In this document: in pieces, positions 17,669 to 27,440 of the stretch | Numbering within the stretch: position 1 is the stretch's first letter | How the letters are laid out: each line of letters starts with the position of its first letter | Made by a program: the position numbers and the translations under genes | The notes under the pieces: model-generated | Database searches by the model: none | What the model saw: the letters and a program-made list of their open reading frames with translations, nothing else | What the model was told of the DNA's origin: nothing | Source: CALAGJ01 sp964293305 | Lineage (GTDB): Bacteria; Bacteroidota; Bacteroidia; Chitinophagales; Chitinophagaceae | Length of the DNA stretch: 64,000 nucleotides | Direction of reading: 5' to 3' | NCBI GenBank assembly: GCA_964293305.1 | Contig: CAXYYO010000002.1 | Span: forward strand, 62,001 to 126,000

Positions 17669-18573
17669 AAAACTGGCAACAAAAAGGGAAAACATTTTTA
17701 TGGATGCTGCTAGGTGTAGGGAGTATTGTACTGATGCTTGTTGCCATGAAAAAGAAAGATAAAATGCAATGTGCATCAATCCGAGTTGCCATAAAGGGAG
17801 AAGAAGAAAATGTATTTATTAGTAAATCGGATATTATGGAAGTGCTTGATAAATATGGTATTCATATAGGAGGCAATGTTGAAGATATCGTACTGCATGA
17901 TGTAGAAGCTGCATTAGAAAAAAATGTATGGATAGCAGATGCTGAAATATATTTTGATAATGCCCAGGTGCTGCATGCAGCTATTTTAGAGCGTGCACCA
18001 ATAGCCAGAATTTTTACCGTACAGGGAGCTTCTTTTTATATAGATAGTACAGGTATGCGTTTACCATTGAGTGATACACGTACTGCTAGGCTGCCAGTGT
18101 TTACATCCTTTCCAACAGCACAAAAAAATATATCAGGCTCGGATAGTTTGGTCCTAGATGATGTAAAAAAAATTGCATTGTTTGTAGCTGCTGATAGCTT
18201 TTGGACCATGCAAGTGGCACAGGTTAATATCAGCCCCAAACGTAGTTATGTACTGTCTATGACTGTGGGTAATCAACTGGTGGAAATAGGCGATGCTGAG
18301 GATTTGCCTGCAAAGTTTTATCGCCTGCGGGAATTTTATAATCAAGTGTGGCCTGTAGCCGGATTTGAAAAATATGAACGTATCAATGTACAATACAAAG
18401 GCCAAATGGTGGCTGTAAGAAGAGGTGCTGCTAGACCTACTTCTGATACTGCTAATGCCATGCAACAGGTAAGTGCAGTAGGAAAAAGATTGCAAGCTGT
18501 TATGAAAGATACCGTGTATGCATCTGATGCATCGAAACCATTGTACAACGATAAAAAAAGAAATAGTAATTAG
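17665..18573 (+). CDS. ftsQ: FtsQ-like cell division protein
   Basis: A 302-residue bitopic membrane protein: short basic N-terminus, one membrane span at about residues 9-25, then a periplasmic POTRA-like region (about 35-105, with the AEIYFDNAQVLHAAILERAP strand pattern) and the FtsQ beta domain. It scaffolds the divisome by contacting FtsL and FtsB-type partners. Start ATG 17665 forms the ATGA overlap with murC seen throughout this cluster; the longer frame from 17623 lies within murC. The C-terminal ~50 residues are low in conservation. Confidence 0.88.
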   Translation: MKNWQQKGKTFLWMLLGVGSIVLMLVAMKKKDKMQCASIRVAIKGEEENVFISKSDIMEVLDKYGIHIGGNVEDIVLHDVEAALEKNVWIADAEIYFDNAQVLHAAILERAPIARIFTVQGASFYIDSTGMRLPLSDTRTARLPVFTSFPTAQKNISGSDSLVLDDVKKIALFVAADSFWTMQVAQVNISPKRSYVLSMTVGNQLVEIGDAEDLPAKFYRLREFYNQVWPVAGFEKYERINVQYKGQMVAVRRGAARPTSDTANAMQQVSAVGKRLQAVMKDTVYASDASKPLYNDKKRNSN

Positions 18574-18593
18574 TAAATAATAAACACAGAAAT

Positions 18594-20012
18594 ATGGATC
18601 ATCACGAAGCTCCTATCATTGCAGGCCTAGATATAGGTACTACAAAAATTGCGGTTATTGCCGGCCGTAAAAATGAATTTGGCAAACTGGATATTGTAGG
18701 TTTTGGAAGGGCAAACAGTGTGGGCGTACAGCACGGCCAAGTGCTCAATATAGAGCAGACGATAAAAGCTGTAAAGCAGGCTATGGACAATCTTTTTGCC
18801 AGCAATCCTGAACTGACCATTAATGAAGTATATGTTGGCGTGGCAGGTCATCATATTAAAAGCCTGCAAACAAGAGGTGATATCGTAAGGCAAAATTCTG
18901 ACACTGAAATTGAGCGTTGGGAATTAGAACAGTTGATAGTAAACCAACGCAAAACGTTTATTCCCGCAGGAGATGAAATTATAGAAGTAATTCCACAAGA
19001 TTTTCATGTGGACAATTACCACAATATAAAAGATCCAGTTGGTATGAATGGCGTAAAAGTGGGAGCTAACTTCCACATCATTACAGGAGATAAAAATGCT
19101 ATTCGCAATATACAACGTGCTGTATCAAAAAGCGGTTTACGTACTAAGGATTTGGTACTACAGCCATTGGCATCTGCTAGTGCAGTATTGAGTGATATTG
19201 ATATGGAAGCAGGTGTGGCTATTTTGGATATTGGTGGTGGCACCAGTGACCTCGCTATTTTCTGTGATGGTATTTTGAAACATACAGCTGTAATTCCATT
19301 TGGTGGAGAAAATATTACTAATGATATCCGCATTGGATTACAAGTTTTAAAGAGCCAAGCTGAAGCCATGAAAACACAGTTTGGTACTGCTTTAGTTAAT
19401 GAAGCAAAAGAAAATGCCTATATAACAATACCTGGTTTAAAAGGAATGGCACCAAAGGAAATAAGTGTAAAAATGCTTGCCGGAATTATACAAGCAAGAA
19501 TGGGCGAAATACTTGATTTTGTTACTTTTCATGTAAAGCAAATTGGATTGGATCGCCGTATGTTGAATGGTGGTATCATTCTAACTGGGGGTGGCTCTCA
19601 ACTGAAGCACCTCAAGCAACTTACTGAATATGTAACCGGAATAAATGCAAGAATCGGATTGCCGAATGAACACCTGAGTGCTAATCATATTGATGAATTG
19701 CGCAAACCAATGTATGCTACTTGTATTGGTTTGATTCTTAAAGGGTATAGTGATTATGAAAACAGAAAAAAGGATTTTGAAAGTTTGAATAATGCACAAG
19801 TACATGTACCAGGCAGCTTGGTAAAAGATTTGACACCAGAAGACAAAGAAGAATATAACAACAAGCCAGACAATAAAGATAAACCAGACAATAAAGATGA
19901 ACCCAAAGAAGTAGATGCTTCAAAGCGTAAAAAAGGACTCAATAATTTTTGGGAAAAATTTAAAGATAAGCTGATCGACATCTTTAAAGAAGAAGGAGAC
20001 AAAGACATTTAA
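18594..20012 (+). CDS. ftsA: Cell division protein FtsA
   Basis: A 472-residue actin-like ATPase that anchors FtsZ to the membrane. The phosphate-1 motif GLDIGTTKIA is near residue 11, the SHS2-type subdomain lies around 85-165, and the phosphate-2 motif LDIGGGTSDLAIF is near 210. The C-terminus has a charged linker with a repeated PDNKD unit (about 425-445), followed by an amphipathic helix (LNNFWEKFKDKLIDIFKEE) that fits the membrane-targeting sequence. It lies 20 nt after ftsQ and 60 nt before ftsZ. Confidence 0.96.
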   Translation: MDHHEAPIIAGLDIGTTKIAVIAGRKNEFGKLDIVGFGRANSVGVQHGQVLNIEQTIKAVKQAMDNLFASNPELTINEVYVGVAGHHIKSLQTRGDIVRQNSDTEIERWELEQLIVNQRKTFIPAGDEIIEVIPQDFHVDNYHNIKDPVGMNGVKVGANFHIITGDKNAIRNIQRAVSKSGLRTKDLVLQPLASASAVLSDIDMEAGVAILDIGGGTSDLAIFCDGILKHTAVIPFGGENITNDIRIGLQVLKSQAEAMKTQFGTALVNEAKENAYITIPGLKGMAPKEISVKMLAGIIQARMGEILDFVTFHVKQIGLDRRMLNGGIILTGGGSQLKHLKQLTEYVTGINARIGLPNEHLSANHIDELRKPMYATCIGLILKGYSDYENRKKDFESLNNAQVHVPGSLVKDLTPEDKEEYNNKPDNKDKPDNKDEPKEVDASKRKKGLNNFWEKFKDKLIDIFKEEGDKDI

Positions 20013-20072
20013 ATACCATATCAAATAAAAAGTTTTTAATTCGGATTTACAAACACACTAAAATTCACAATC

Positions 20073-21932
20073 ATGATTCACTTTGATCTTCCTAGGCAGC
20101 AATCATCCATCATTAAAGTGCTGGGTGTAGGAGGTGGTGGCAGCAATGCCGTAAACTTCATGCACACCCAAGACATTGAAGGGGTAGATTTCGTAATCTG
20201 TAATACAGATTCCAAGGCATTGGAACAAAGCAATATTCCAAACAAAATTCAACTGGGCCCAAATCTTACACAAGGGCTTGGTGCAGGAGCTAATCCAGAG
20301 GTTGGAAAAGAGGCCACAGAGGAAAGCCTCGAAGAAATACGCCGCATTCTCGAAGTAAACACACGCATAGCTTTTATAACTGCCGGTATGGGTGGTGGCA
20401 CGGGTACAGGTGGTGCCCCAAAAATAGCTGAAATATGCAAAGAAATGGGCATACTCACAGTAGGTATTGTAACTACGCCATTTGCCTTTGAAGGCCCAAG
20501 ACGTATGAAGCAAGCAGAAGAAGGCATTCGCAAATTACAACCACATGTAGATACATTACTTGTAATTAGTAATGATAAATTGCGTCAGCAATATGGTAAT
20601 CTTAAACTAAGAGAAGCATTTGCAAAAGCGGATGATGTATTGGCTACTGCCGCAAAATGTATAACAGATATTATCAATAGCCGTGGACATATCATAGTGG
20701 ATTTTGCCGATGTATGTACCGTAATGAAAAATGGTGGTGTAGCCATTTTAGGTAGTGCAGAAGCAGAGGGTGAAGACCGTGCTATGGCAGCTATAGAGCA
20801 GGCATTAAATTCACCATTGCTAAATGATAATGATATCAGTGGAGCAAAATGGATACTCATAAACATCAATAGTGCAGAGGGCGATTATGAATGCACGATG
20901 GATGAAATTGATGTAATCAGTCAATATGTTAGAGAGCAGGCTGGTCCAGATACAGACGTAATAGTAGGTATGGGATTTGAACCTGTGTTGGATAAAAAAG
21001 TTGGTATCACTTTAATAGCAACTGGCTTTGATCAGAAAGATCCATTTGCTGCAATGAGACCCGTAGAAATAAAACCTGAACCAATTCAGAAAATTGTAAT
21101 GACATTGGATGATCCTAATGTTGAAAAAGCTCCTGAGCAAACAAAAAAGCTTGATATTGTACAGACAAATACAATGGAGGAATCTTTAAGGCCGATATTG
21201 TCATCAGAAGATACAAAGGCAGAGCCTGTTTGCAAAATTGATGAAGATCAAAAAGCAGAAGGAGGCATATTGTTTTTTGACTTGGATGTGCAAACGCCCA
21301 TAACGGCTGAGCCCACACCACCTGTATCAGTTGTAGAGGAAACATTGCAATTCAAGTATGAAGAAAAAAATGCCGAAGCAGAAGATCAAAGAAGTTTTTT
21401 AAGTAAACCAACAAGTGTGTATGCTACACCTGCTACGCCAAAAATAGAACCTGTGCAGCCTGTAGAATTACCATTTATGCAGGAAATTATTCCACCTACG
21501 GTGAATGAAATACCTGCTATCATACAACCCATTGCAGAAGAGGCGGCAGCCCCTGTATTGCATCTGAAAGATGAAGATGAGGACGAAACAGCGGGTATTG
21601 CTTTTGTAATCAGAGAAGAGTTTATAGCACCTGTTTGTAAACAAGAAGCATTACCATTAAATGATTTAGATGAGGATGAAACAAAGAAACGTATGGCTCA
21701 GGAACGTATGCAGCGCTTACGCAATCTTTCATTTAATATGAACAGTAGCGATGCTAATTCAGAATTGGAAAATGTGCCTGCTTATGTAAGAAAAAATATG
21801 GAGTTATTTGGTAATAATAATCTGACAACAGTAGAAGATTTTTACAGCAAATACACCGTTAAAAAAGAAGAAGAAGGTCCCGGTGCCATCAGTACGATCA
21901 ATACATTTTTAGACGGTAAAAAGCCGGATTAA
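20073..21932 (+). CDS. ftsZ: Cell division GTPase FtsZ, with long C-terminal linker
   Basis: A 619-residue tubulin-like GTPase that forms the division ring. The GTP-binding GMGGGTGTGGAP motif is near 105-116, and the globular domain ends near residue 330. A long acidic, proline-rich linker (about 335-560) follows, then ENVPAYVRKNMEL near 566-578, resembling the conserved C-terminal peptide that binds FtsA, and a further tail of about 40 residues ending TINTFLDGKKPD. Most FtsZ proteins have 350-450 residues. It is the last gene of the cluster and is followed by a strong terminator. Confidence 0.96.
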   Translation: MIHFDLPRQQSSIIKVLGVGGGGSNAVNFMHTQDIEGVDFVICNTDSKALEQSNIPNKIQLGPNLTQGLGAGANPEVGKEATEESLEEIRRILEVNTRIAFITAGMGGGTGTGGAPKIAEICKEMGILTVGIVTTPFAFEGPRRMKQAEEGIRKLQPHVDTLLVISNDKLRQQYGNLKLREAFAKADDVLATAAKCITDIINSRGHIIVDFADVCTVMKNGGVAILGSAEAEGEDRAMAAIEQALNSPLLNDNDISGAKWILININSAEGDYECTMDEIDVISQYVREQAGPDTDVIVGMGFEPVLDKKVGITLIATGFDQKDPFAAMRPVEIKPEPIQKIVMTLDDPNVEKAPEQTKKLDIVQTNTMEESLRPILSSEDTKAEPVCKIDEDQKAEGGILFFDLDVQTPITAEPTPPVSVVEETLQFKYEEKNAEAEDQRSFLSKPTSVYATPATPKIEPVQPVELPFMQEIIPPTVNEIPAIIQPIAEEAAAPVLHLKDEDEDETAGIAFVIREEFIAPVCKQEALPLNDLDEDETKKRMAQERMQRLRNLSFNMNSSDANSELENVPAYVRKNMELFGNNNLTTVEDFYSKYTVKKEEEGPGAISTINTFLDGKKPD

Positions 21933-21958
21933 AGATTGAAGAATTATGTGTTTAGAAG

Positions 21959-21988
21959 TCCCTCTGTTTTTACAGAGGGATTTTTTTT
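21959..21988 (+). terminator. Rho-independent terminator after ftsZ
   Basis: A perfect 9-bp stem TCCCTCTGT/ACAGAGGGA with a TTTT loop is followed directly by eight T residues. It begins 27 nt after the ftsZ stop and closes the division cluster. Confidence 0.93.
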
Positions 21989-22198
21989 GAGATAAAAAAT
22001 TTTGAAGTGGATATCGATTGATGAAAGACTTTAAATGTTATTTCCTAAAGAAATTTTTTTAAAATTTGGCTGTTTCCACCATTTTTCTCATATTGCAACT
22101 ATTCAAATAACAAAAAATAATAAAATACCTGCCTATAAGCTGATATCTACATTTTAAACAGCATTTTTTCAATTGGTTTTCAAAACCTAGGCAAGTAT

Positions 22199-22780
22199 AT
22201 GAATTCATACACATCTCTTACAGACAATGAGCTATTGTTATTGTATAAGCAAGGCAAGGTAGCTGCTTTTGAAGTATTGGTATTAAGACATAAAGATCGC
22301 TTATTTACATCTATAATTTTTATGGTGAAAGATGAATGGTTGGCCGAAGATATCTTTCAGGAAACCTTTCTAAAAGCCCTCTATTGTGTAAAGGAAAACC
22401 GTTATAATGAAGAAGGAAAATTTTTACAATGGATATTGCGCATGGCGCACAATCTTTGTGTTGATCACTTCAGGGCTTTGAAAAGAAAACCCCCTGTTGT
22501 ACTCCAGGATGGCAGGGATGTATTTGAAGTATTTCAGTTTGCAGCTTCTTCCAATGCTGAAGAAAAATTGATAAAAACACAAACACACCATCGGCTGCAC
22601 GTGCTTATTGAAAAGCTACCAAAAGAACAAAGAGAAATTCTTATTCTCAGACATTTTGCAGACCTCAGTTTTAAAGAAATAGCAGATATGATGGATTGTA
22701 GTATCAATACAGCATTGGGCCGTATGCGCTATGCCCTTATGAATCTGCGAAAAATGATGAAAGAAAAACAAGCAGCTTAA
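22199..22780 (+). CDS. RNA polymerase sigma factor, ECF (sigma-70) family
   Basis: A 193-residue extracytoplasmic-function sigma factor. Region 2 lies around residues 20-90 (DRLFTSIIFMVKDEWLAEDIFQ matches the core-binding and -10 recognition helices). Region 4 lies near 130-185, with the helix-turn-helix FKEIADMMDCSINTALGRMR. No anti-sigma gene is adjacent, so its stimulus is unknown. It is a single gene between the ftsZ terminator and the convergent photolyase gene. Confidence 0.9.
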   Translation: MNSYTSLTDNELLLLYKQGKVAAFEVLVLRHKDRLFTSIIFMVKDEWLAEDIFQETFLKALYCVKENRYNEEGKFLQWILRMAHNLCVDHFRALKRKPPVVLQDGRDVFEVFQFAASSNAEEKLIKTQTHHRLHVLIEKLPKEQREILILRHFADLSFKEIADMMDCSINTALGRMRYALMNLRKMMKEKQAA

Positions 22781-22828
22781 TGCTCAATTAGGTTTGCCAT
22801 TTGTTGCATAGTGTAGAGATATAAATCG

Positions 22829-24142
22829 TCAATTTTCTTTAAGTGCTTTTGCATAAGTATCTATACATCGCTTCCTTGCCATTTCATGATTTACAATTGG
22901 TAATGGATAATTGAAACTATTTATTTCCGGCACCCATTTTTTAATATAAGTGCCTGCAGCATCAAATTTTTGAGCCTGTAATGTTGGATTAAAAACCCTG
23001 AAATAAGGTGCTGCATCACAACCACTACTAGAGGCCCACTGCCAGCCACCATTGTTTGCTGCAAAGTCAAAGTCTAATAATTTTTCTGCAAAGTAGGCTT
23101 CGCCCAATCTCCAATCCAGCATAAGGTGTTTGCATAAAAATGACGCAGCTACCATCCTGACTCTGTTGTGCATAAACCCTGTTTCATTTAGCTCTCTCAT
23201 GCCGGCATCCACAAGTGGATAACCTGTAAGGCCTTGCTGCCATGCTTCAAATTCTGTATCACTTGTACGCCAGGGTATGGCATCGTAGGCTGGTTTAAAA
23301 GATTTGCCGGCGGCCACAGATGGAAAATGAAAAAGTATTTGGTGATAAAAATCTCTCCATATTAATTCATTTAAAAATCCCTCATTCAACCCTATTGCTT
23401 TTGCTGCAAGTTGTCTAATGCTTATTGTGCCAAAACGTAGATGTACACTCAATCTTGAGGTGCCGGGTAGGGAAGGAATATCTCGCTGCTGATGATATAT
23501 TTTTATAATATCTTCTCTGACTATTTTATCTGGAAAATGAATGTTTGACTCTTCAAATCCCATACTTGACAGCGTAGGTATTTCAACCTCATTCAATTTT
23601 AAAAATGCCTCCATTTTCTTTTCTGAAGGATAAAAAACAATAGGAGTATTAGATAAAGCTAATTTCCACTTTCTACTATAAGGAGTAAAAACAGTGTAAG
23701 GTTTTCTATCATCCTTCAACACTTCATCTTTTTCAAAAATTACCTGGTCTTTATAACTATGAAATGATATTCCTTTTGTGGCCAATTGTTGGAATATTTT
23801 ATGGTCTCTTTCTATGGCATAAGGTTCGTAATCATGATTGGTATAAACGGATTGTACCTGATATTGATTGGTAAAATATTCGAATGCCTCTTCCGGTGTG
23901 CCATAGTAAACATGCAGACTGCTGCCAATAGCTTTCAGCGCATGCTGTATTTCCTGCAAACTGTCAAAAATGAAGTTTACACGGGCATCCTTTGGGTTGG
24001 ATAATTTGTCAAGAATATATTTATCAAAAATGAATATGGGCAATACATTATTGCCGGCATTGAGGGCATGGTAGAGTGAAGTATTATCGTGCAGTCTTAA
24101 ATCTCTTCTAAACCAGTGTATGGTTACAGTACTCCTATTCAT
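22829..24142 (-). CDS. phrB: Deoxyribodipyrimidine photolyase / cryptochrome family
   Basis: A 437-residue flavoprotein expected to repair cyclobutane pyrimidine dimers using blue light. The N-terminal HWFRRDLRLHDN segment opens the antenna domain. The FAD-binding domain includes the RLSVHLRFGTIS segment, TGYPLVDAGMRELNETG, HNRVRMVAASFL, and DFAANNGGWQWASSSGCDA with FRVFNP. These motifs fit class I CPD photolyases, though a cryptochrome role cannot be excluded without an alignment. It is convergent with the ECF sigma gene (48-bp gap). Confidence 0.9.
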   Translation of the reverse strand: MNRSTVTIHWFRRDLRLHDNTSLYHALNAGNNVLPIFIFDKYILDKLSNPKDARVNFIFDSLQEIQHALKAIGSSLHVYYGTPEEAFEYFTNQYQVQSVYTNHDYEPYAIERDHKIFQQLATKGISFHSYKDQVIFEKDEVLKDDRKPYTVFTPYSRKWKLALSNTPIVFYPSEKKMEAFLKLNEVEIPTLSSMGFEESNIHFPDKIVREDIIKIYHQQRDIPSLPGTSRLSVHLRFGTISIRQLAAKAIGLNEGFLNELIWRDFYHQILFHFPSVAAGKSFKPAYDAIPWRTSDTEFEAWQQGLTGYPLVDAGMRELNETGFMHNRVRMVAASFLCKHLMLDWRLGEAYFAEKLLDFDFAANNGGWQWASSSGCDAAPYFRVFNPTLQAQKFDAAGTYIKKWVPEINSFNYPLPIVNHEMARKRCIDTYAKALKEN

Positions 24143-24386
24143 TTTCTCACAAACAGTTTTATCTATATTTTGTTTTCATGTAAAATAAAATAATATTTTT
24201 CTACCTCAAATGAATGACATTTTAATGCAACTATAACGAATAACTTGTGAAGATATGCTGCTGACTGATGGACTGGATAATATTTTTAATGTGTGGAGAT
24301 TTTAAAAGATGATATGCCAATGTTTAACAGCCTATAAAACCTTGATGGGTTTTTTATTTGGACTTACATCTTTAGTTTCGCCATGT

Positions 24387-25391
24387 ATGCAGTTTTCTTT
24401 TGAACATATAAGTTATCTCTATGGGTTACTCGTATTTATTCCACTCCTTATTTTGTTTGGCTATGTAGTAATTCGTAAAAACAAGATAACAGCACTTATG
24501 GGGCCATACCAGCTCATAAAGCCCTTGATGCAGCAATATTCCTCTACTCGATATTTTATAAAGTTTTTGCTTCCTTTATTATCGTTACTACTCATAGTGA
24601 TTGCAGCGGCAAATTTGCGTAGTCCAAAGAAGGGTGCGCCCACCGCAAGAAAAGGAATTGATGTAATGATTGCATTAGACGTAAGCAAAAGTATGTGGAG
24701 TGAAGATGTAAAGCCAACCCGAATAGACCTTGCCAGACAAATGCTTCAAACCCTTGTAGATAAGGCATCAAATAATAATATTGGCTTAGTTGTGTTTGCT
24801 GGTAAGCCCTACCTTCAATTGCCACTTACTGGTGATATAGTAGCTACAAAACTTTCTTTGTATAGTGCATCACCAGATATTGTTCCCATACAAGGTACTG
24901 ATATAGCCGCTGCTTTAAACAGGTGTGTGGATGCGTTTGAAAATACTGATGAAAAATATAAAGCAATCGTTTTGGTATCAGATGGAGAAAATCATGAAGC
25001 CGGTATGGAGGAAACAATTAGTAGATTAAAAGATGCTGGCATCATGGTATACTCAGTTGGCGTGGGCACTTCCGCAGGTGGCACTATTACAGAACCGGGG
25101 GCAGGCGATTATAAAAAAAATGTAGCGGGTCAAACAATCGTTACGCAATTACAGGCGGAAAATTTAAAGGCCATTAGCACAGCTACAAATGGTGCTTATT
25201 ATGCCTTATCAGAAAGCCGCAGTCAAGCTGAAACAATCGCAACCTCAATAAACAATTTAGAGCAAAAAACATTGTCTGCACAAACTGGCGGACTCAAAGA
25301 ATATACTCCTTGGTATGCTTATATAACAGCACTTGGTATTTGCTGCCTAGTCATTGAATTATTCATTCCAGTGATCAAATCAAAAGCATGA
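24387..25391 (+). CDS. BatB/BatA-like von Willebrand factor A membrane protein
   Basis: A 334-residue protein with an N-terminal BatA-type membrane segment (FEHISYLYGLLVFIPLLILFG), a second span near residues 55-75, a vWA domain (about 90-290) and a C-terminal span near 310. The metal-dependent adhesion site is visible as D-V-S-K-S in ALDVSKSMW. Bat proteins are membrane-bound and linked to aerotolerance in Bacteroides. ATG 24387 is preferred because BatA/BatB proteins start just before this first span; an in-frame ATG at 24309 would add 26 residues. The stop overlaps the TPR gene by 4 nt. The usual moxR and DUF58 genes are absent. Confidence 0.82.
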   Translation: MQFSFEHISYLYGLLVFIPLLILFGYVVIRKNKITALMGPYQLIKPLMQQYSSTRYFIKFLLPLLSLLLIVIAAANLRSPKKGAPTARKGIDVMIALDVSKSMWSEDVKPTRIDLARQMLQTLVDKASNNNIGLVVFAGKPYLQLPLTGDIVATKLSLYSASPDIVPIQGTDIAAALNRCVDAFENTDEKYKAIVLVSDGENHEAGMEETISRLKDAGIMVYSVGVGTSAGGTITEPGAGDYKKNVAGQTIVTQLQAENLKAISTATNGAYYALSESRSQAETIATSINNLEQKTLSAQTGGLKEYTPWYAYITALGICCLVIELFIPVIKSKA

Positions 25392-25975
25392 AAATCAATT
25401 ATATTTTTTTTATTATTTTTTTTTATTTCCTACCGGAAATGAGCAATGCTCAGCATACAGCAACCATTATTAACAAAGGGAATAAAGCATATAGGGCAGG
25501 AGATTTTGCTGCTGCTATCAACTTATATAAAGCCGCATTGAAGCAAGACCCAAACGAGGAAACCGCAAGATTCAATTTAGCAAATGCATTTCAAAAGCAA
25601 AAGGAATATGAAGCCTCCGTAGAAGAGTATAAAAAAACAAAGCCCGGATCCACACAGCAAATACTTGCTGCATCAGCCTATAACAAAGGGCTTGCACTCA
25701 TAAAAATAAAAAAAATAGATGAAGCTATTGCGGCATTTACGGCAGCATTGAGGCTTACGCCAGATGATAAAAATACACGGGAAAATTTAGTTAGAGCCCT
25801 CCGGGAAAAACAGAATGAGCAAAATCGTAAACCCAAAAAAGAAAACAAACCACAAAAGCAGTTGAATAAAGATTTGATGGAAGATAAATTTAATCAGCTG
25901 CGCAATGAGGAAAAAAATCTACAGAAACAATTGAATAAAAAAGCTCAAAATGGTCAACCAGAAAAAGATTGGTAA
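25388..25975 (+). CDS. BatC-like tetratricopeptide repeat protein
   Basis: A 195-residue protein with an N-terminal signal peptide or membrane segment (KINYIFFIIFFYFLPEM, cleavage plausible after SNA), then about three TPR units (roughly 28-145, e.g. GNKAYRAGDFAAAINLYKAA) and a highly charged Lys/Gln/Asn-rich tail with coiled-coil character. Position immediately after a BatB-like gene with an ATGA overlap matches the batB-batC order known from Bacteroides. A partner role in a cell-envelope complex is inferred. Confidence 0.78.
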   Translation: MKINYIFFIIFFYFLPEMSNAQHTATIINKGNKAYRAGDFAAAINLYKAALKQDPNEETARFNLANAFQKQKEYEASVEEYKKTKPGSTQQILAASAYNKGLALIKIKKIDEAIAAFTAALRLTPDDKNTRENLVRALREKQNEQNRKPKKENKPQKQLNKDLMEDKFNQLRNEEKNLQKQLNKKAQNGQPEKDW

Positions 25976-25980
25976 TAGCT

Positions 25981-27171
25981 TCAATTATCTTTTACAAGTG
26001 CATAAAATCCTATGGCAGCAATTGTACAGCATACAGCCACAGTGTACCATAAAATATCAAACCCTACAGTGGCTATCATCCAAGCTCCAAAGGCAGGTGC
26101 TGCTATCTGTGCAATACTCCAGCTTAAGGTGTATGTAGCAGCATAGCTACCCCTGTTTGATTCATTTGAAAAACTTACCCACCAAGCATTTATAAAAGGG
26201 AGTGACAGCATTTCCCCAAATGTAATAATTAGCGCAACGATTACAGCGGCGGCAGTACCTGCGGGTAAAATATTTTGAAGTAGGTACCCAATTCCAACCA
26301 ATACTACTCCCCCAAATACTATAACCCTGCTGAGTTTATACTTTTCTACAAGGCTTAAAATAATCATTTCAAAAAATACGATTAGTAACCCGTTTAAGGC
26401 CATTACCCATCCTATAACCTGCTCAGTGAGATGCCACTCTGTTTTGTAAAACAAAGGCTGAATATTAAACAACATAAAAAAACAGCATGCAAAAATTGTA
26501 TTACAAATTATAAGTCGCATATAAGGTGTATCTTTCCATACCTTAAATTTTTGTTTATGTTCTTTTATAGTGGCACTGTCAATGGCCGGTGGTTTTGGAA
26601 GCATGAAAAATAATAATGCAGCAGCACCAATATTTGTAACTCCATCTACCCAAAATAAAAGTCTATAATCAAAAGCTGCCAGAAATCCTCCCAGCGTACT
26701 ACCCACAGCCCAGCCCAAATTTACTGCAAGTCTTACAATGCCGATGGACCTAGCTCTGTTTTCGGCATTACTATAAGCAGCCATTGCAGCCCCGTTGGCA
26801 GGTCTAAAAGATTCATTAAAACAGTTGAGTAAAAATGATATGATGCATAATGAAATGAAATCAGTAATAAAACCAGTTATAATAAATAAAACTCCGCCCA
26901 ATGATAAAGCAAAAAGTTGCTGAGTGTAAAACCCGAATTTATTGGTGCCCCATCCACCAAACAAAGCTCCTACGATGCTTCCGCATCCCATACATGTAAG
27001 CAAAGTACCTGTTTGAGCTATTGTAAAATGGAGGTGCTGGGTACAATACAATGCCATAAATGGAACCACCATAGTGCCACTTCTATTGATGAGCATTACG
27101 ATTGCCAGATTCCAGATAGCACCAGACAATCCGGAATATGCATTTTTATATAAGTGTAGGATTTGCTTCAC
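25981..27171 (-). CDS. Major facilitator superfamily transporter
   Basis: A 396-residue membrane protein with about twelve hydrophobic spans in two halves. The GALFGGWGTNKFGFY segment after the second span matches the MFS A-motif (GxLaDrxGrr). The layout resembles drug or sugar efflux permeases of the MdtH/YdeE kind, but no substrate can be read from the sequence. The start is GTG at 27171; a nearby ATG at 27178 is out of frame. It is convergent with the batC-like gene, with only 5 bp between stops. Confidence 0.82.
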   Translation of the reverse strand: MKQILHLYKNAYSGLSGAIWNLAIVMLINRSGTMVVPFMALYCTQHLHFTIAQTGTLLTCMGCGSIVGALFGGWGTNKFGFYTQQLFALSLGGVLFIITGFITDFISLCIISFLLNCFNESFRPANGAAMAAYSNAENRARSIGIVRLAVNLGWAVGSTLGGFLAAFDYRLLFWVDGVTNIGAAALLFFMLPKPPAIDSATIKEHKQKFKVWKDTPYMRLIICNTIFACCFFMLFNIQPLFYKTEWHLTEQVIGWVMALNGLLIVFFEMIILSLVEKYKLSRVIVFGGVVLVGIGYLLQNILPAGTAAAVIVALIITFGEMLSLPFINAWWVSFSNESNRGSYAATYTLSWSIAQIAAPAFGAWMIATVGFDILWYTVAVCCTIAAIGFYALVKDN

Positions 27172-27440
27172 GTTCCATTTTTATAAATTGTGTGCAAATG
27201 AAAACAAATTGAAGCTGAGTTTGCAATTCATTGTATGATTGTAATGGTATAGAAATTTATAAATGCTGAAGTTATATTTTAGTTAGTTATTGAATTTTTT
27301 ACAATGAATATTTATCACATTTACCTAATTTCTCATTATTCCATAAAAATTATGGATAGATTTCTGCTTTGAAAAGGATATAACTATAAAAATTATTTAG
27401 ATTTGTGAGGTCATCTTTTTCACTCACCTAATTATACATC

